Assembly: GCF_000378505.1 (NCBI RefSeq)
Contig: NZ_KB899989.1
Location: 422,581 to 486,580, forward strand
Source: Modicisalibacter luteus DSM 23508
GTDB lineage: Bacteria; Pseudomonadota; Gammaproteobacteria; Pseudomonadales; Halomonadaceae
DNA: 64,000 bases
Direction of reading: 5' to 3'
The translations under genes were made by a program, and so were the position numbers. Within the stretch, counting starts at the first letter, position 1; the number at the start of each line of letters is the position of its first letter. Of this stretch, positions 25,533-33,219 are shown piece by piece. The notes beneath the pieces are model-generated. The model saw only the letters and a program-made list of their open reading frames with translations, was not told the origin of the DNA and searched no databases.

Positions 25533-27038
25533 TCAGTTCCTTGCGTCGGTACGGTCCGTACTTATTGTCGGCATGGCATGCCCAAGCCGTTTATCGTTAT
25601 CACTGACACCCTCTCCACTCCATGGCAACGTCAGACGGAAACATACCGCCATCGCCTGATCGTCCACTAGCATCAGTTGGCCATGTTGGGCCCGCGCGCA
25701 GTCTGCGGCTACCGACAGGCCGATACCCGAGCCCTTGATCGCGCCCTTGCGGCGTGCGCGCCCCTGGTAAAAGGCTTCGAACAAGCGCTCGCGGTCGGCC
25801 GCATCGATCGGCTCGCCGCTGTTGGCCACCTCGATCGCCAGTGTGGGCCCACGATGGTAGGCGCGAATCTCGAGCTTTCCACCGTCTTCGCCATAAGCGA
25901 TGGCATTGGACACCAGATTGTCGACGATGCGCGCCGTGCGGTCACGATCTGCACTCCAGTCGATGGGTAATGCCGACACCGAGACTTTCATATCCTTCTT
26001 GTCCAACGCCAGCCGGTGCTTGGTAAGTACGTCCTTGATCAGCACCGAAACGTCGAACAGGTCATTATTGACCATCTGATTGTGCTGCAACAGGTTGTAG
26101 TCGAGCAGTTGCTCTATCAGTCGCTGCAGTTCCAAGCCGCTATTGTCGATCAATTCGACGATCTCGAGCTGCCGCGGCGTCAGCTCGCCGGCCACGCCGT
26201 CGGAAAGCAGCGAGGTCCCTTCGCGTACACTGGCCAGTGGTGTCTTCAGTTCATGTGACATGTGACGCAGGAACTGCTGCTTCTGTGCCTCGAGCTCGGC
26301 CAGTCGGGCCGACAGCCAGTCGATACGCTCGCCCAGGTTGACCAGCTCCGCCGGCCCTTGGATGAGTTGAGCGGAAGCGGGCTCCATGCCACTGCCAAGG
26401 TTGAGGATGCGACGCTCGATCTGGCGGATGGGACGAATGATCAGCCAGGTGAACAGCAGCATCAGCGCCAGGCTGGCGGAAACCAGTGCGGAGGTCTGCA
26501 GCCACAACCGCTGGCGCACCTCGCTGGCCTGGGCGCTGATGCCCTCAATACGGTTGTCGATATACAGGTTGGTGGCATCGCGCACGGCGCCGGTACGCTC
26601 GGCGAAACTCACGAATTCACCGAGACGCTCAGCGATCTCGGCGGTCGTCAGGGTCGGCAGGTCGGAAAGCGATTGCAGTTGCTCCTGCAGGGCCAGAATG
26701 TCCCGGTTGTCGGGCAACAGGCGCTGTTGGGCATCAAGCAACGTGGCGAACTCGTCCAGCTTGGCGGAGTAGATATCCATCAATCCCGGCTGTTCGACCA
26801 CGGCATATTGCCGTGCGCTGCGCTCCATTTCCAGCGCCAGGTTGGAAAGCTCGCGCGCACGGCGGGTCTGTTCCACCGCTTGACGGGCACTGATGTCGGC
26901 GAGCATCGATAGCTCAGATAGGGCTTGTCCCGCCTGGAACATCAGCACGGCGATGGGCAGCATCACCACGAGGAAGGCCAGCAGGACCAGCTGCAGCAGG
27001 GATCTTGGGCGCCAGCGGCGTGAGACCTGGGAGGTCAT
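25533..27038 (-). CDS. glrK: Sensor histidine kinase GlrK (QseE)
   Basis: A 501-residue inner-membrane kinase. Two membrane helices (LLQLVLLAFLVVMLPIAVLM and ALVSASLALMLLFTWLIIRP) bracket a ~150-residue helical periplasmic sensor. A HAMP linker, the HisKA box FLRHMSHELKTPLASVREG (phosphorylated His) and HATPase motifs DNLVSNAIAYG, GSGIGLSVAADCARA follow. It should phosphorylate GlrR. The ATG at 27038 places the first helix as in E. coli GlrK; an ATG at 27074 with GGATAGGA upstream would add 12 residues and cannot be ruled out. Immediately upstream lies the terminator of the putative RNA gene, so glrK likely has its own promoter. Confidence 0.9.
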   Translation of the reverse strand: MTSQVSRRWRPRSLLQLVLLAFLVVMLPIAVLMFQAGQALSELSMLADISARQAVEQTRRARELSNLALEMERSARQYAVVEQPGLMDIYSAKLDEFATLLDAQQRLLPDNRDILALQEQLQSLSDLPTLTTAEIAERLGEFVSFAERTGAVRDATNLYIDNRIEGISAQASEVRQRLWLQTSALVSASLALMLLFTWLIIRPIRQIERRILNLGSGMEPASAQLIQGPAELVNLGERIDWLSARLAELEAQKQQFLRHMSHELKTPLASVREGTSLLSDGVAGELTPRQLEIVELIDNSGLELQRLIEQLLDYNLLQHNQMVNNDLFDVSVLIKDVLTKHRLALDKKDMKVSVSALPIDWSADRDRTARIVDNLVSNAIAYGEDGGKLEIRAYHRGPTLAIEVANSGEPIDAADRERLFEAFYQGRARRKGAIKGSGIGLSVAADCARAQHGQLMLVDDQAMAVCFRLTLPWSGEGVSDNDKRLGHAMPTISTDRTDARN

Positions 27039-27140
27039 GATAACGGTTCTATGCAGGAAGAGGGTAAGCGTCATGTCCTATCCGCACAGCATAACAGAGT
27101 TACCGCCGGCTCAAGCCGAATGAATGTCATCCTACGTGAC

Positions 27141-27167
27141 AAAAAAGAGGGCCGGCATAGCCGGCCC
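27141..27167 (-). terminator. Intrinsic terminator of the putative RNA
   Basis: An 8-bp stem, GGGCCGGC / GCCGGCCC, with a 3-nt loop is followed on the minus strand by TCTTTTTTG. No protein gene ends close upstream on this strand (argA ends 700 bp away), which supports a separate transcript. Confidence 0.85.
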
Positions 27168-27596
27168 AAGGTACGCAGGGAACTGAAGGGTCAAGTGAGC
27201 TCTCGCTGGGGTCTGCCTGGACAGACATTCATGAGCGCTCGGAACGGGCCCTGAAGGCCCCGAAGCCATGAAATCGCGTCGACATCTTCCAGGGACTGGC
27301 GATTTCACCTGTGGCGGCCGCACCGCCGGCTTCATTCCTGGGATGCGCCGCCGAGGCGTCGCATCGAAACAAGTCCCCCCGAAGGGGGTAGTGGCATCCT
27401 TGCCAGGGCGTCCTTGCCCTATAGGTACTCTCCATGCCGTTAGGCCGTACCCGTCTCATCGCAACCTAAGTCACACATCGCGTGGAGCAGACGCTACTGG
27501 CAGTATCGAAGTCGACACACGGAACGCGTGGGTCTTCTTTACTTGCTCAGTCGGGAAGTGGATCGAGCCGTTTGAACCGCTTCCCGCTTGCTCACG
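27141..27596 (-). ncRNA. Putative sigma-54-transcribed RNA upstream of glrK
   Basis: About 455 nt lie between a near-consensus sigma-54 promoter and an intrinsic terminator, with no credible ORF. The predicted RNA has a 5' hairpin (GGGAAGCGG with CCACTTCCC), then consecutive small hairpins GGGC[AAGGAC]GCCC, TGGC[AAGGAU]GCCA and CCCCC[UUCG]GGGGG near 27380-27440. The AAGGA loops resemble CsrA-binding sites; at least six GGA triplets occur overall. The location corresponds to glmY in enterobacteria, but I see no sequence match to GlmY/GlmZ, 6S, RNase P, tmRNA or CsrB. The alternative is a long untranslated leader or simply structured intergenic DNA. Confidence 0.5.
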
Positions 27597-27606
27597 TCCT
27601 AACCAT

Positions 27607-27622
27607 TGCGACAGGCGTGCCA
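27607..27622 (-). promoter_or_regulatory. Sigma-54 promoter upstream of glrK
   Basis: On the minus strand TGGCACGCCTGTCGCA matches TGGCACG-N4-TTGCA at all defined positions except one (C for T in the -12 box). The expected start is near 27596. A possible GlrR half-site pair, TGTG-N10-GACA (one mismatch to TGTC-N10-GACA), lies upstream at 27796-27813, and an AT-rich tract suited to IHF bending lies at 27636-27660. Confidence 0.7.
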
Positions 27623-27699
27623 CTTTCTGCACAACTTCTTTAAAAACAGATATTTAAAACCACCCAATTCAAGCCAGGTTAGCTAAGGGTCGGGCATGA

Positions 27700-27734
27700 G
27701 ACGAAAAACGGCCCCACGTTCGGCATTTTTCGTC
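27700..27734. repeat. Inverted repeat with A/T arms between argA and the RNA promoter
   Basis: GACGAAAAA and TTTTTCGTC form a perfect 9-bp stem around 17 nt. It could act as a bidirectional terminator (for argA) or a protein-binding site upstream of the sigma-54 promoter. Confidence 0.45.
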
Positions 27735-27863
27735 GTCGTTTGCAGACGCTTATTGAGACAAACCTAAAACAGCCTTAAAGATCAGTCATTTAGCGTGTGA
27801 CGGATTAGCGACAATGAAGCCAGCGGAGGAGACAAGCGGCGACAGGGGCCATGCCGTATAAGC

Positions 27864-27885
27864 AAGCCCCTCAGGCGAGGGGCTT
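27864..27885 (-). terminator. Hairpin overlapping the argA stop codon
   Basis: AAGCCCCTC / GAGGGGCTT form a 9-bp stem with a 4-nt loop that includes the argA stop. The following minus-strand bases (GCTTATA) are only weakly U-rich. Confidence 0.5.
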
Positions 27886-29193
27886 GAGCAGGACCTTCGA
27901 CTTGCGGGCGTGGTTATAGGCGTCACGCTTGAGCGGTGGCAGCACGTCGATACTGGACAGGCCAAAGCCGTGCTCGAAAAACCAGTGCGCCGTGTGAGTG
28001 GTCAGCGCAAACATCGAGGTCAGGCCCTGCCGACGGGCGCGGCGTTCGACCTCGGCGAGCAGCAGTGCACCGCGCGAGCCGCCCCGGTAGTCGATGTGCA
28101 CCGCCACACAGGCCAGCTCGCCCATCTGTGCCTCGGGAAACGGATGCAGCGCCGCACAGCCAACGATCATGCCGTCGCGGTCAATGACGATGTAATCATC
28201 GATCTGATGCTCCAGACGCTCGCGCGAGCGCTCGATCAGCATGCCGCGCTCTTCAAGGGGGCGCAGCAGTTCCAGCAGGCCCGCCACATCACTGAGTTCG
28301 GCCGGCCGCAACTGCTCGTAGCGATGTTGGGTAATCATCGTGCCCACCCCGTCGCGAGTGAACAGCTCTCCTAGCAGCGCATCGTGGTCATGCCAGCTCA
28401 GCAGGTGGGTACGCCCCACGCCGTGTCGCGCCGCCTCGCAGGCTGCACTCAGGTGGCGGGCCAGCTCGCTGCCCGGGTCGGCATCGCGCAGTAGCGGCTC
28501 GGCCTCGGCGGGGGTCAGCTGACGCTGAAGCTGGCCGCTCTCGTCGTGCAGGCCTTGGGCCTCGCCGAGCAGAATCAGCTTGTCGGCCTTGAGTGCCACC
28601 GCCGCATGTTGAGCCACGTCGGAGGCGTTCAGATCGAAGACTTCACCGGTGCTGGAAAAGCCCAGCGGCGGCAAGGCCACCAGCGTGCCGCGATCAAGCA
28701 GCGACTCGATGGCCTGCGCCCGAACCCGCCGCACTTCACCGCTTCGGTCGTAGTCGATGCCGTTGCGCACGCCCAGCGGCTTGGCCATGACCAGGTTGCC
28801 CGAAACCACCGTCACTTCGACCCCGTGCAACGGGGTATTGGGCAAGCCCAGCGACAGGCGCGCCTCCAGCCACAAGCGCTGCTCGGCAGCGACCCGCTCG
28901 ACGCAGCGCATGATCGCGGCGTCGGCCACCCAACGGCCGGCATGACGCTGCGGCACGATGCCCTCCTCTTCCAGGACGCGATTGACCTGCGGGCGAATGC
29001 CGTAGACCACCACTACGCGTACGCCCAGGGTCTGCAACAGGGCAAGGTCCTGGGTCAGCTGTTCGCCGCGCCCATTGGCCATGGCCTCGCCTTCGATCAG
29101 GATGACGAAGGTTCGGCCACGGTGGGCATTGATGTACGGCGAGGAGTTGCGGAACCAGTCGACGAAGGGAAAGCGCGTATCCAAGGCCTGCAC
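27871..29193 (-). CDS. argA: N-acetylglutamate synthase
   Basis: A 440-residue classical ArgA (E. coli 443): an amino-acid-kinase-like N-terminal domain (FVDWFRNSSPYINAHRGRTF, VVVYGIRPQVNRVLEEEG, DLALLQTLGVRVVV) and a C-terminal GNAT acetyltransferase domain from about residue 295 (LRPAELSDVAGLLELLRPLE, ACVAVHIDYRGGSRGALLL, LTTHTAHWFFEHGF). It makes N-acetylglutamate from glutamate and acetyl-CoA, the first step to arginine; the kinase-like domain binds inhibitory arginine. The start is a GTG at 29193 with only a weak GGA nearby. It appears monocistronic. Confidence 0.96.
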   Translation of the reverse strand: MQALDTRFPFVDWFRNSSPYINAHRGRTFVILIEGEAMANGRGEQLTQDLALLQTLGVRVVVVYGIRPQVNRVLEEEGIVPQRHAGRWVADAAIMRCVERVAAEQRLWLEARLSLGLPNTPLHGVEVTVVSGNLVMAKPLGVRNGIDYDRSGEVRRVRAQAIESLLDRGTLVALPPLGFSSTGEVFDLNASDVAQHAAVALKADKLILLGEAQGLHDESGQLQRQLTPAEAEPLLRDADPGSELARHLSAACEAARHGVGRTHLLSWHDHDALLGELFTRDGVGTMITQHRYEQLRPAELSDVAGLLELLRPLEERGMLIERSRERLEHQIDDYIVIDRDGMIVGCAALHPFPEAQMGELACVAVHIDYRGGSRGALLLAEVERRARRQGLTSMFALTTHTAHWFFEHGFGLSSIDVLPPLKRDAYNHARKSKVLLKPLA

Positions 29194-29245
29194 TCCGGCA
29201 GTACGGTGAACGAAAAGGTGAGACGGCGACTATAGCAGAGCCAGC

Positions 29246-29275
29246 AAAAAGGCGGGACACCCGAAGGGTCCCGCC
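29246..29275 (-). terminator. Intrinsic terminator of the pit operon
   Basis: GGCGGGAC / GTCCCGCC stem followed on the minus strand by TTTTT, 30 nt past the transporter stop and just upstream of argA. Confidence 0.9.
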
Positions 29276-29304
29276 TCACTGGCGCAATGGCAAATCCGGT
29301 GCCT

Positions 29305-30576
29305 TCAGCTACCGAACATGCCTTTGAACGTAAAGAAGAACAGAATCGACAGGCCGGCGCCTGCCGGTAAGGTAATCAGCCAGGACATGACGATGGTGCC
29401 GAGTACGCGCAGGTTGAGCGCCGCCATGCCGCGCGCCAGCCCCACGCCGAGCACCGCGCCGACCAGCGTATGCGTGGTCGAGATCGGCAGGCCGGTGCCT
29501 GAGGCCAACACCACCGTGGTCGCTGCTGCCAGCGTGGCGGCGAAGCCACGGCTGGGCGTAAGCTCGGTGATTCCCGTGCCCACGGTGGCGATGACGCGAT
29601 GACCGTAGGTGACCAGGCCAACCACGATACCCCCTCCGCCAAGCACCAGAATCCACCACGGCAATGCTGCCTCGCCGCCTATGGCGCCGCCAGCCTCGAC
29701 TACGCTAACCACAGCCGCCAAGGGCCCGACGGCGTTGGCGACGTCATTGGAGCCATGCGCAAAGGCCATGGCGCAGGCGGTAAACATCATCAGCACGCCG
29801 AACACCCGCTCGACACCGGAAAAGTCGAAGCTATCACCGGCTGTTTTCTTGCCACGACCGATGCGGTTCTCCAGCAGAATCCCCAGAATCATGACTACGA
29901 TGCCGATGACTACCGCAATCAGGAAACTCTGGATAAAGCTGAATTCCAGGCCGACATGCGACAGCCCCTTGACCAGCGTCACCATGGCGATGATGAAACC
30001 GACCAGGAAGATATAGCCCGGCACGTAGCGCTTGGCGGAAGCGAACGGATCACGGCTTTCGAAGATCAGTACCTGTACCGAGCGGAACAGCACATAGCCG
30101 ATGGTCCCGGCCAGCAGCGGTGAGACGATCCAACTGGCGGCAATCTGGGTAACCTTCGTCCAGCCCACGGCATCCACCCCCAGCCCGGCGATGGCAAAGC
30201 CAACGATGGCACCGACAATGGAGTGCGTGGTCGAGACCGGCCAGCCCTTGGCCGAGGCGATCAACAGCCACAGGCCGGCAGCCAGCAGCGACGCCAGCAT
30301 GCCATAGACCAGGAGATGAGGGTCTTCGGTCAGCAGCGACGGGTCGATGATCCCCTTGCGGATGGTATCGGTGACCTGCCCCCCGGCGAGCCAGGCACCG
30401 AGGAACTCGAAGACGACCGCGATCATGATCGCCTGCTTGATCGTGATCGCCTTGGAGCCGACGGATGTGCCCATGGCATTAGCCACGTCGTTGGCACCGA
30501 CCCCCCAAGCCATGAAGAAACCGAAGGCACAGGCAAGAATGATGAATACATCGCCGTATTGCGCAATGATGGACAT
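29305..30576 (-). CDS. Inorganic phosphate transporter, PiT family
   Basis: A 423-residue low-affinity phosphate:cation symporter with ten or more membrane helices. Both signature repeats are present: GVGANDVANAMGTSVGSKAI near the N-terminus and MAFAHGSNDVANAVGPLAAV in the second half, together with the paired GWPVSTTHSIVGAIVG and GLPISTTHTLVGAVLG motifs. The central cytoplasmic loop is short, as in two-gene PiT systems. Start ATG 30576 was preferred over GTG 30582; neither has a strong ribosome site. It lies downstream of the TIGR00153/DUF47 gene, separated by an attenuator-like terminator at 30601-30635. Confidence 0.93.
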   Translation of the reverse strand: MSIIAQYGDVFIILACAFGFFMAWGVGANDVANAMGTSVGSKAITIKQAIMIAVVFEFLGAWLAGGQVTDTIRKGIIDPSLLTEDPHLLVYGMLASLLAAGLWLLIASAKGWPVSTTHSIVGAIVGFAIAGLGVDAVGWTKVTQIAASWIVSPLLAGTIGYVLFRSVQVLIFESRDPFASAKRYVPGYIFLVGFIIAMVTLVKGLSHVGLEFSFIQSFLIAVVIGIVVMILGILLENRIGRGKKTAGDSFDFSGVERVFGVLMMFTACAMAFAHGSNDVANAVGPLAAVVSVVEAGGAIGGEAALPWWILVLGGGGIVVGLVTYGHRVIATVGTGITELTPSRGFAATLAAATTVVLASGTGLPISTTHTLVGAVLGVGLARGMAALNLRVLGTIVMSWLITLPAGAGLSILFFFTFKGMFGS

Positions 30577-30600
30577 AGGCACGATTCTTTATGAGTGGCG

Positions 30601-30635
30601 TTAAAAAACCCGAAATGCCATTGGCACTCGGGTTT
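30601..30635 (-). terminator. Terminator/attenuator between the DUF47 and pit genes
   Basis: Nested stems AAACCCGA / TCGGGTTT (8 bp) and TGCC / GGCA are followed by TTTAA on the minus strand, overlapping the DUF47 stop codon. No new promoter is obvious in the 25 nt before pit, so the hairpin may tune the ratio of the two products. Confidence 0.75.
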
Positions 30636-31314
30636 AGCGAGCGGTGAGGATCTGCAGGCGGCTACCGACACGCTCGGCGCGATCTGCCAGGTCCCCGATC
30701 CAATCGATGATCTTGTAGAGGAACATCACATCCACCGGCGGCAATTGCGACTCCAGGTCGAAAAGCTGGCGACGAATGGCGATTTCCTGTTCGTCTGCCT
30801 GATGCTCCAGATCGTGGAGTTCACGAATCAGGTTTTGCATCAGGTCCGCGACGTTGCGCCCGAAGCCCGATTCAAGCAGGTCTTCCATCTCTTCCAGCGC
30901 CTTGCGCGCCTGGGCGACGGCGGCCACGGCCGTGGTCAGGTAATCGCGCATCGGCTGCGCCAGCCCCGGCGGTATCTTCATGCAGCGCCCCATCATGATG
31001 CCGGTAATATCGCGTGCACGATTGGCAATCTTGTCCTGGACGCTGATCAGTTCCAGCAGATCGGAACGCGACACGGGCAGGAACATGGTATTGGGCAGAT
31101 TGAGGCGCAGTTGGGTCTTCAACTGATCGGCCTCGTGCTCGAGGTGGGTCACCGCCTCACGATGCTTGGCGGCTTCCTCCCAGTTCTCGGCCAAAACGGC
31201 ATCGAGAAAGGGAAGCAGCTGGTCGGCACATTCGCTGGTCTTGACGATGTGCGCCAGTAACGGCTGAAACGGCGAACGGCCGAACAGCGAGGAAAACGGA
31301 TTGGAAGTCACCAT
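30634..31314 (-). CDS. TIGR00153 (DUF47, PhoU-like) protein
   Basis: A 226-residue all-helical PhoU-like cytoplasmic protein. It begins with SNPFSSLFGRSPFQPLLAHI and contains the helical repeats HREAVTHLEHEADQLKTQLR and IRELHDLEHQADEQEIAIRR, in which the acidic/His E-x3-D positions bind metal in PhoU relatives. Proteins of this family are encoded directly before PiT transporters (pitA accessory or 'Pit accessory protein') and regulate phosphate flux. A promoter (ATGACG-17-TATACT, -10 at 31347-31352) lies upstream, with Pho boxes over its -35 region. Confidence 0.9.
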   Translation of the reverse strand: MVTSNPFSSLFGRSPFQPLLAHIVKTSECADQLLPFLDAVLAENWEEAAKHREAVTHLEHEADQLKTQLRLNLPNTMFLPVSRSDLLELISVQDKIANRARDITGIMMGRCMKIPPGLAQPMRDYLTTAVAAVAQARKALEEMEDLLESGFGRNVADLMQNLIRELHDLEHQADEQEIAIRRQLFDLESQLPPVDVMFLYKIIDWIGDLADRAERVGSRLQILTAR

Positions 31315-31368
31315 AGCGTCATTCGTAGGTTAGGAATGGCGGCGACAGTATAGTGATCGGCCTGATCA

Positions 31369-31408
31369 ACGTCATGAAAAAATCATTCATTTGTCATAAA
31401 ACGGACAC
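31369..31408. promoter_or_regulatory. Tandem Pho boxes between DUF47-pit and CYTH genes
   Basis: TTGTCATAAAACGGACAC (31391-31408) matches the Pho box CTGTCATAAAACTGTCAC at 15 of 18 positions. A second, weaker copy starts 22 bp away (31369-31386, about 11-12 of 18), the spacing of tandem PhoB dimers. The weaker box covers the -35 region of the DUF47 promoter (31370-31375), and the stronger one ends 8 nt before the CYTH start, so repression fits better than activation. Confidence 0.6.
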
Positions 31409-31416
31409 ATTACCGC

Positions 31417-32280
31417 ATGCCTGAAGAAATCGAGCTCAAGCTGGCCCTGGCTTCTGGCGAAGCCGGCAAGCTGCCCTACCACCCGGCACTTGGCGGTGCC
31501 ACTGCGCATCGCACGCGGCTGGCCAATACCTATTACGACACTCCGACAGGCGATCTGGAGTCAGCCAAGGTAGCGCTGCGCCTGCGCCGCACGCCCGAGC
31601 GTACCCTTCAAACGCTGAAGACTGCCGGCCAGGGGTCGGGAGGACTCTCAGCACGGGGCGAATGGGAATGGGAGGTGCAAGAAGATCGGCTGGACGTTGA
31701 CGGCCTGGCGCAGCTTCCGCCTGTGCAGGCGTTGGGGCAAAAGGTGCTTCACGCCCTGCAGCCGCGCTTTACCACCGATTTCGAACGGCAGGCCTGGCTA
31801 ATTGACTACAGCGGCGCGCGCATCGAGGTGGCACTCGACCGTGGCGAGATCCGTGCCGGTGAGCGGCATGTCGGCATCGACGAGCTGGAGCTCGAGCTCA
31901 AGGCCGGTGAGCCGTCCGCGTTGTGGCAGCTGGCCCGTCGTTTGGCCGAGGACATCGCCCTTCGCCCTGCCAATGCCAGCAAGGCGGCACGTGGCGGCGC
32001 ACTCTGCGAGAATCAATGGCGAATACCGGCAGGTAACGATACGGCGGCGGCATGCTTCGACCGGGCCATTCTGTATCTGGACGCTTTCAATGACAGTGGT
32101 CAACGTGCGTTTCTGGAACAGGCGCGCGACGCGCTGACGACCCTGGCCCAGCGAGCTCATGCCGACGAAATCGGTCACCATGCCCAAGCCCTGGCCGATG
32201 CCCTGGCGGAGACGGATTGGCTGACGCCGAGCTTCGGCCAGCACAGCCTGGCCTTGCAGGCGGCGCTACATCCCGCTTGA
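31417..32280 (+). CDS. CYTH-domain protein, inorganic triphosphatase-like
   Basis: A 287-residue protein with the CYTH tunnel-fold signature EIELKL at residues 4-9 (ExExK), then ANTYYDTPTGDLESAKVALR and LRRTPERTLQTLK, and the second half GARIEVALDRGEIRAG, IDELELELKAGE. E. coli YgiF (433 residues) has a longer CHAD-like C-terminal part; here only a short helical tail remains. Expected activity is hydrolysis of inorganic triphosphate or other triphosphates in the cytoplasm. Location next to phosphate uptake and Pho boxes fits a role in polyphosphate handling, though this is inferred. The start codon has no clear ribosome site. Confidence 0.85.
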   Translation: MPEEIELKLALASGEAGKLPYHPALGGATAHRTRLANTYYDTPTGDLESAKVALRLRRTPERTLQTLKTAGQGSGGLSARGEWEWEVQEDRLDVDGLAQLPPVQALGQKVLHALQPRFTTDFERQAWLIDYSGARIEVALDRGEIRAGERHVGIDELELELKAGEPSALWQLARRLAEDIALRPANASKAARGGALCENQWRIPAGNDTAAACFDRAILYLDAFNDSGQRAFLEQARDALTTLAQRAHADEIGHHAQALADALAETDWLTPSFGQHSLALQAALHPA

Positions 32281-32316
32281 ATCATGCCATGTCACGCCAA
32301 ACGATAGGAGTCCGAT

Positions 32317-33219
32317 TTGACACAGTTTCGTCCCGCCGGTGTCGGTATTCGAACGAGAATATTTCAAATCATTTTCGAATCGGACACCCGAGCCGCCAAA
32401 GGCTTCGACATTGCCTTGATCGTAACGATTCTGGCTAGCGTGCTGGTGGTCGTACTGGATAGCGTCAATGAATATCACGCCCGGTTTGGAGACGTTTTCT
32501 ACGCCCTTGAATGGGGCTTCACCCTGATATTTACGCTTGAACTAGCCCTACGCCTCTTTTGCCTGAATCGCCCCCTCAGGTATTTGTGGTCTTTCTATGG
32601 AATCATCGACTTAATTTCGATATTGCCGACTTGGCTCGCCCTGGTCATCCCTGGCGGCCAGTCAATCCTCGTCGTGCGCTTGCTGCGGGTCCTGAGAATA
32701 TTCAGAATTTTGCGGTTGATGCAGTTCGTCGGTGAGGGGCAGCTCCTGATCGACGCGCTGAAACGCAGCTTCCATCAAATCATATTATTCCTGTTCAGCA
32801 TCTTCACGCTGGTAACCATTTTTGCCTCAGTGATGTATCTGATCGAGCCGGCCGAGGCAGGCTTTACCAGCATTCCCATGTCCATCTACTGGGCGATTGT
32901 CAGCCTGACGACGGTAGGGTACGGGGATATCGTGCCGGTTACCCCACTAGGCCAAGGGATCACAGTCATGCTGATGCTCATTGGCTACTCGATCATTGCC
33001 GTGCCCACCGGCGTATTTTCCGCCGAGGTGATTCGCTCGATTCGCCAGGAACGTTATTCCAACGAGGCCTGCCCGGGCTGCGGCTATGACCGTCATGAGC
33101 ACAAGGCCCGCTATTGCCTGCGCTGCGGTACCTGGCTCAATGAGGAACGACCCGATCCGCGTCAGGTACGCAAGGGGGTAAGCGAACCACCGCCGGCCCA
33201 ACCCGATGACAACGACTAA
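32317..33219 (+). CDS. Kv-type potassium channel with C-terminal zinc ribbon
   Basis: A 300-residue six-helix voltage-gated channel. S1-S4 cover about residues 25-135 with an arginine-rich S4 (VVRLLRVLRIFRILRLMQFV), and the pore carries the K+ filter TTVGYGD near residue 199. After S6 comes a soluble tail with a zinc-ribbon CPGCGYDRHEHKARYCLRCG near residues 249-268. Start is TTG 32317 with AGGAG 6 nt before it. The tail is found in other proteobacterial 'ion transporter' proteins, so it is a family trait, function unknown. Its stop codon overlaps that of convergent yciO. Confidence 0.9.
   Translation: MTQFRPAGVGIRTRIFQIIFESDTRAAKGFDIALIVTILASVLVVVLDSVNEYHARFGDVFYALEWGFTLIFTLELALRLFCLNRPLRYLWSFYGIIDLISILPTWLALVIPGGQSILVVRLLRVLRIFRILRLMQFVGEGQLLIDALKRSFHQIILFLFSIFTLVTIFASVMYLIEPAEAGFTSIPMSIYWAIVSLTTVGYGDIVPVTPLGQGITVMLMLIGYSIIAVPTGVFSAEVIRSIRQERYSNEACPGCGYDRHEHKARYCLRCGTWLNEERPDPRQVRKGVSEPPPAQPDDND

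Noticed and set aside
27229..27459. A 76-codon open frame on the minus strand inside the putative RNA
   Set aside because: Composition is not protein-like, there is no ribosome site, and it spans the strong hairpins.
27141..27596. The structured interval as RNase P RNA, 6S RNA or 4.5S RNA
   Set aside because: None of the conserved core motifs I know for these RNAs is present on either strand.
27731..27743. GCAAACGACGACG on the minus strand, resembling the start of a tmRNA tag (AND...)
   Set aside because: The frame continues for 24 codons without an ALAA-type ending, and the tRNA-like 5' and 3' ends, T-arm and CCA are missing.
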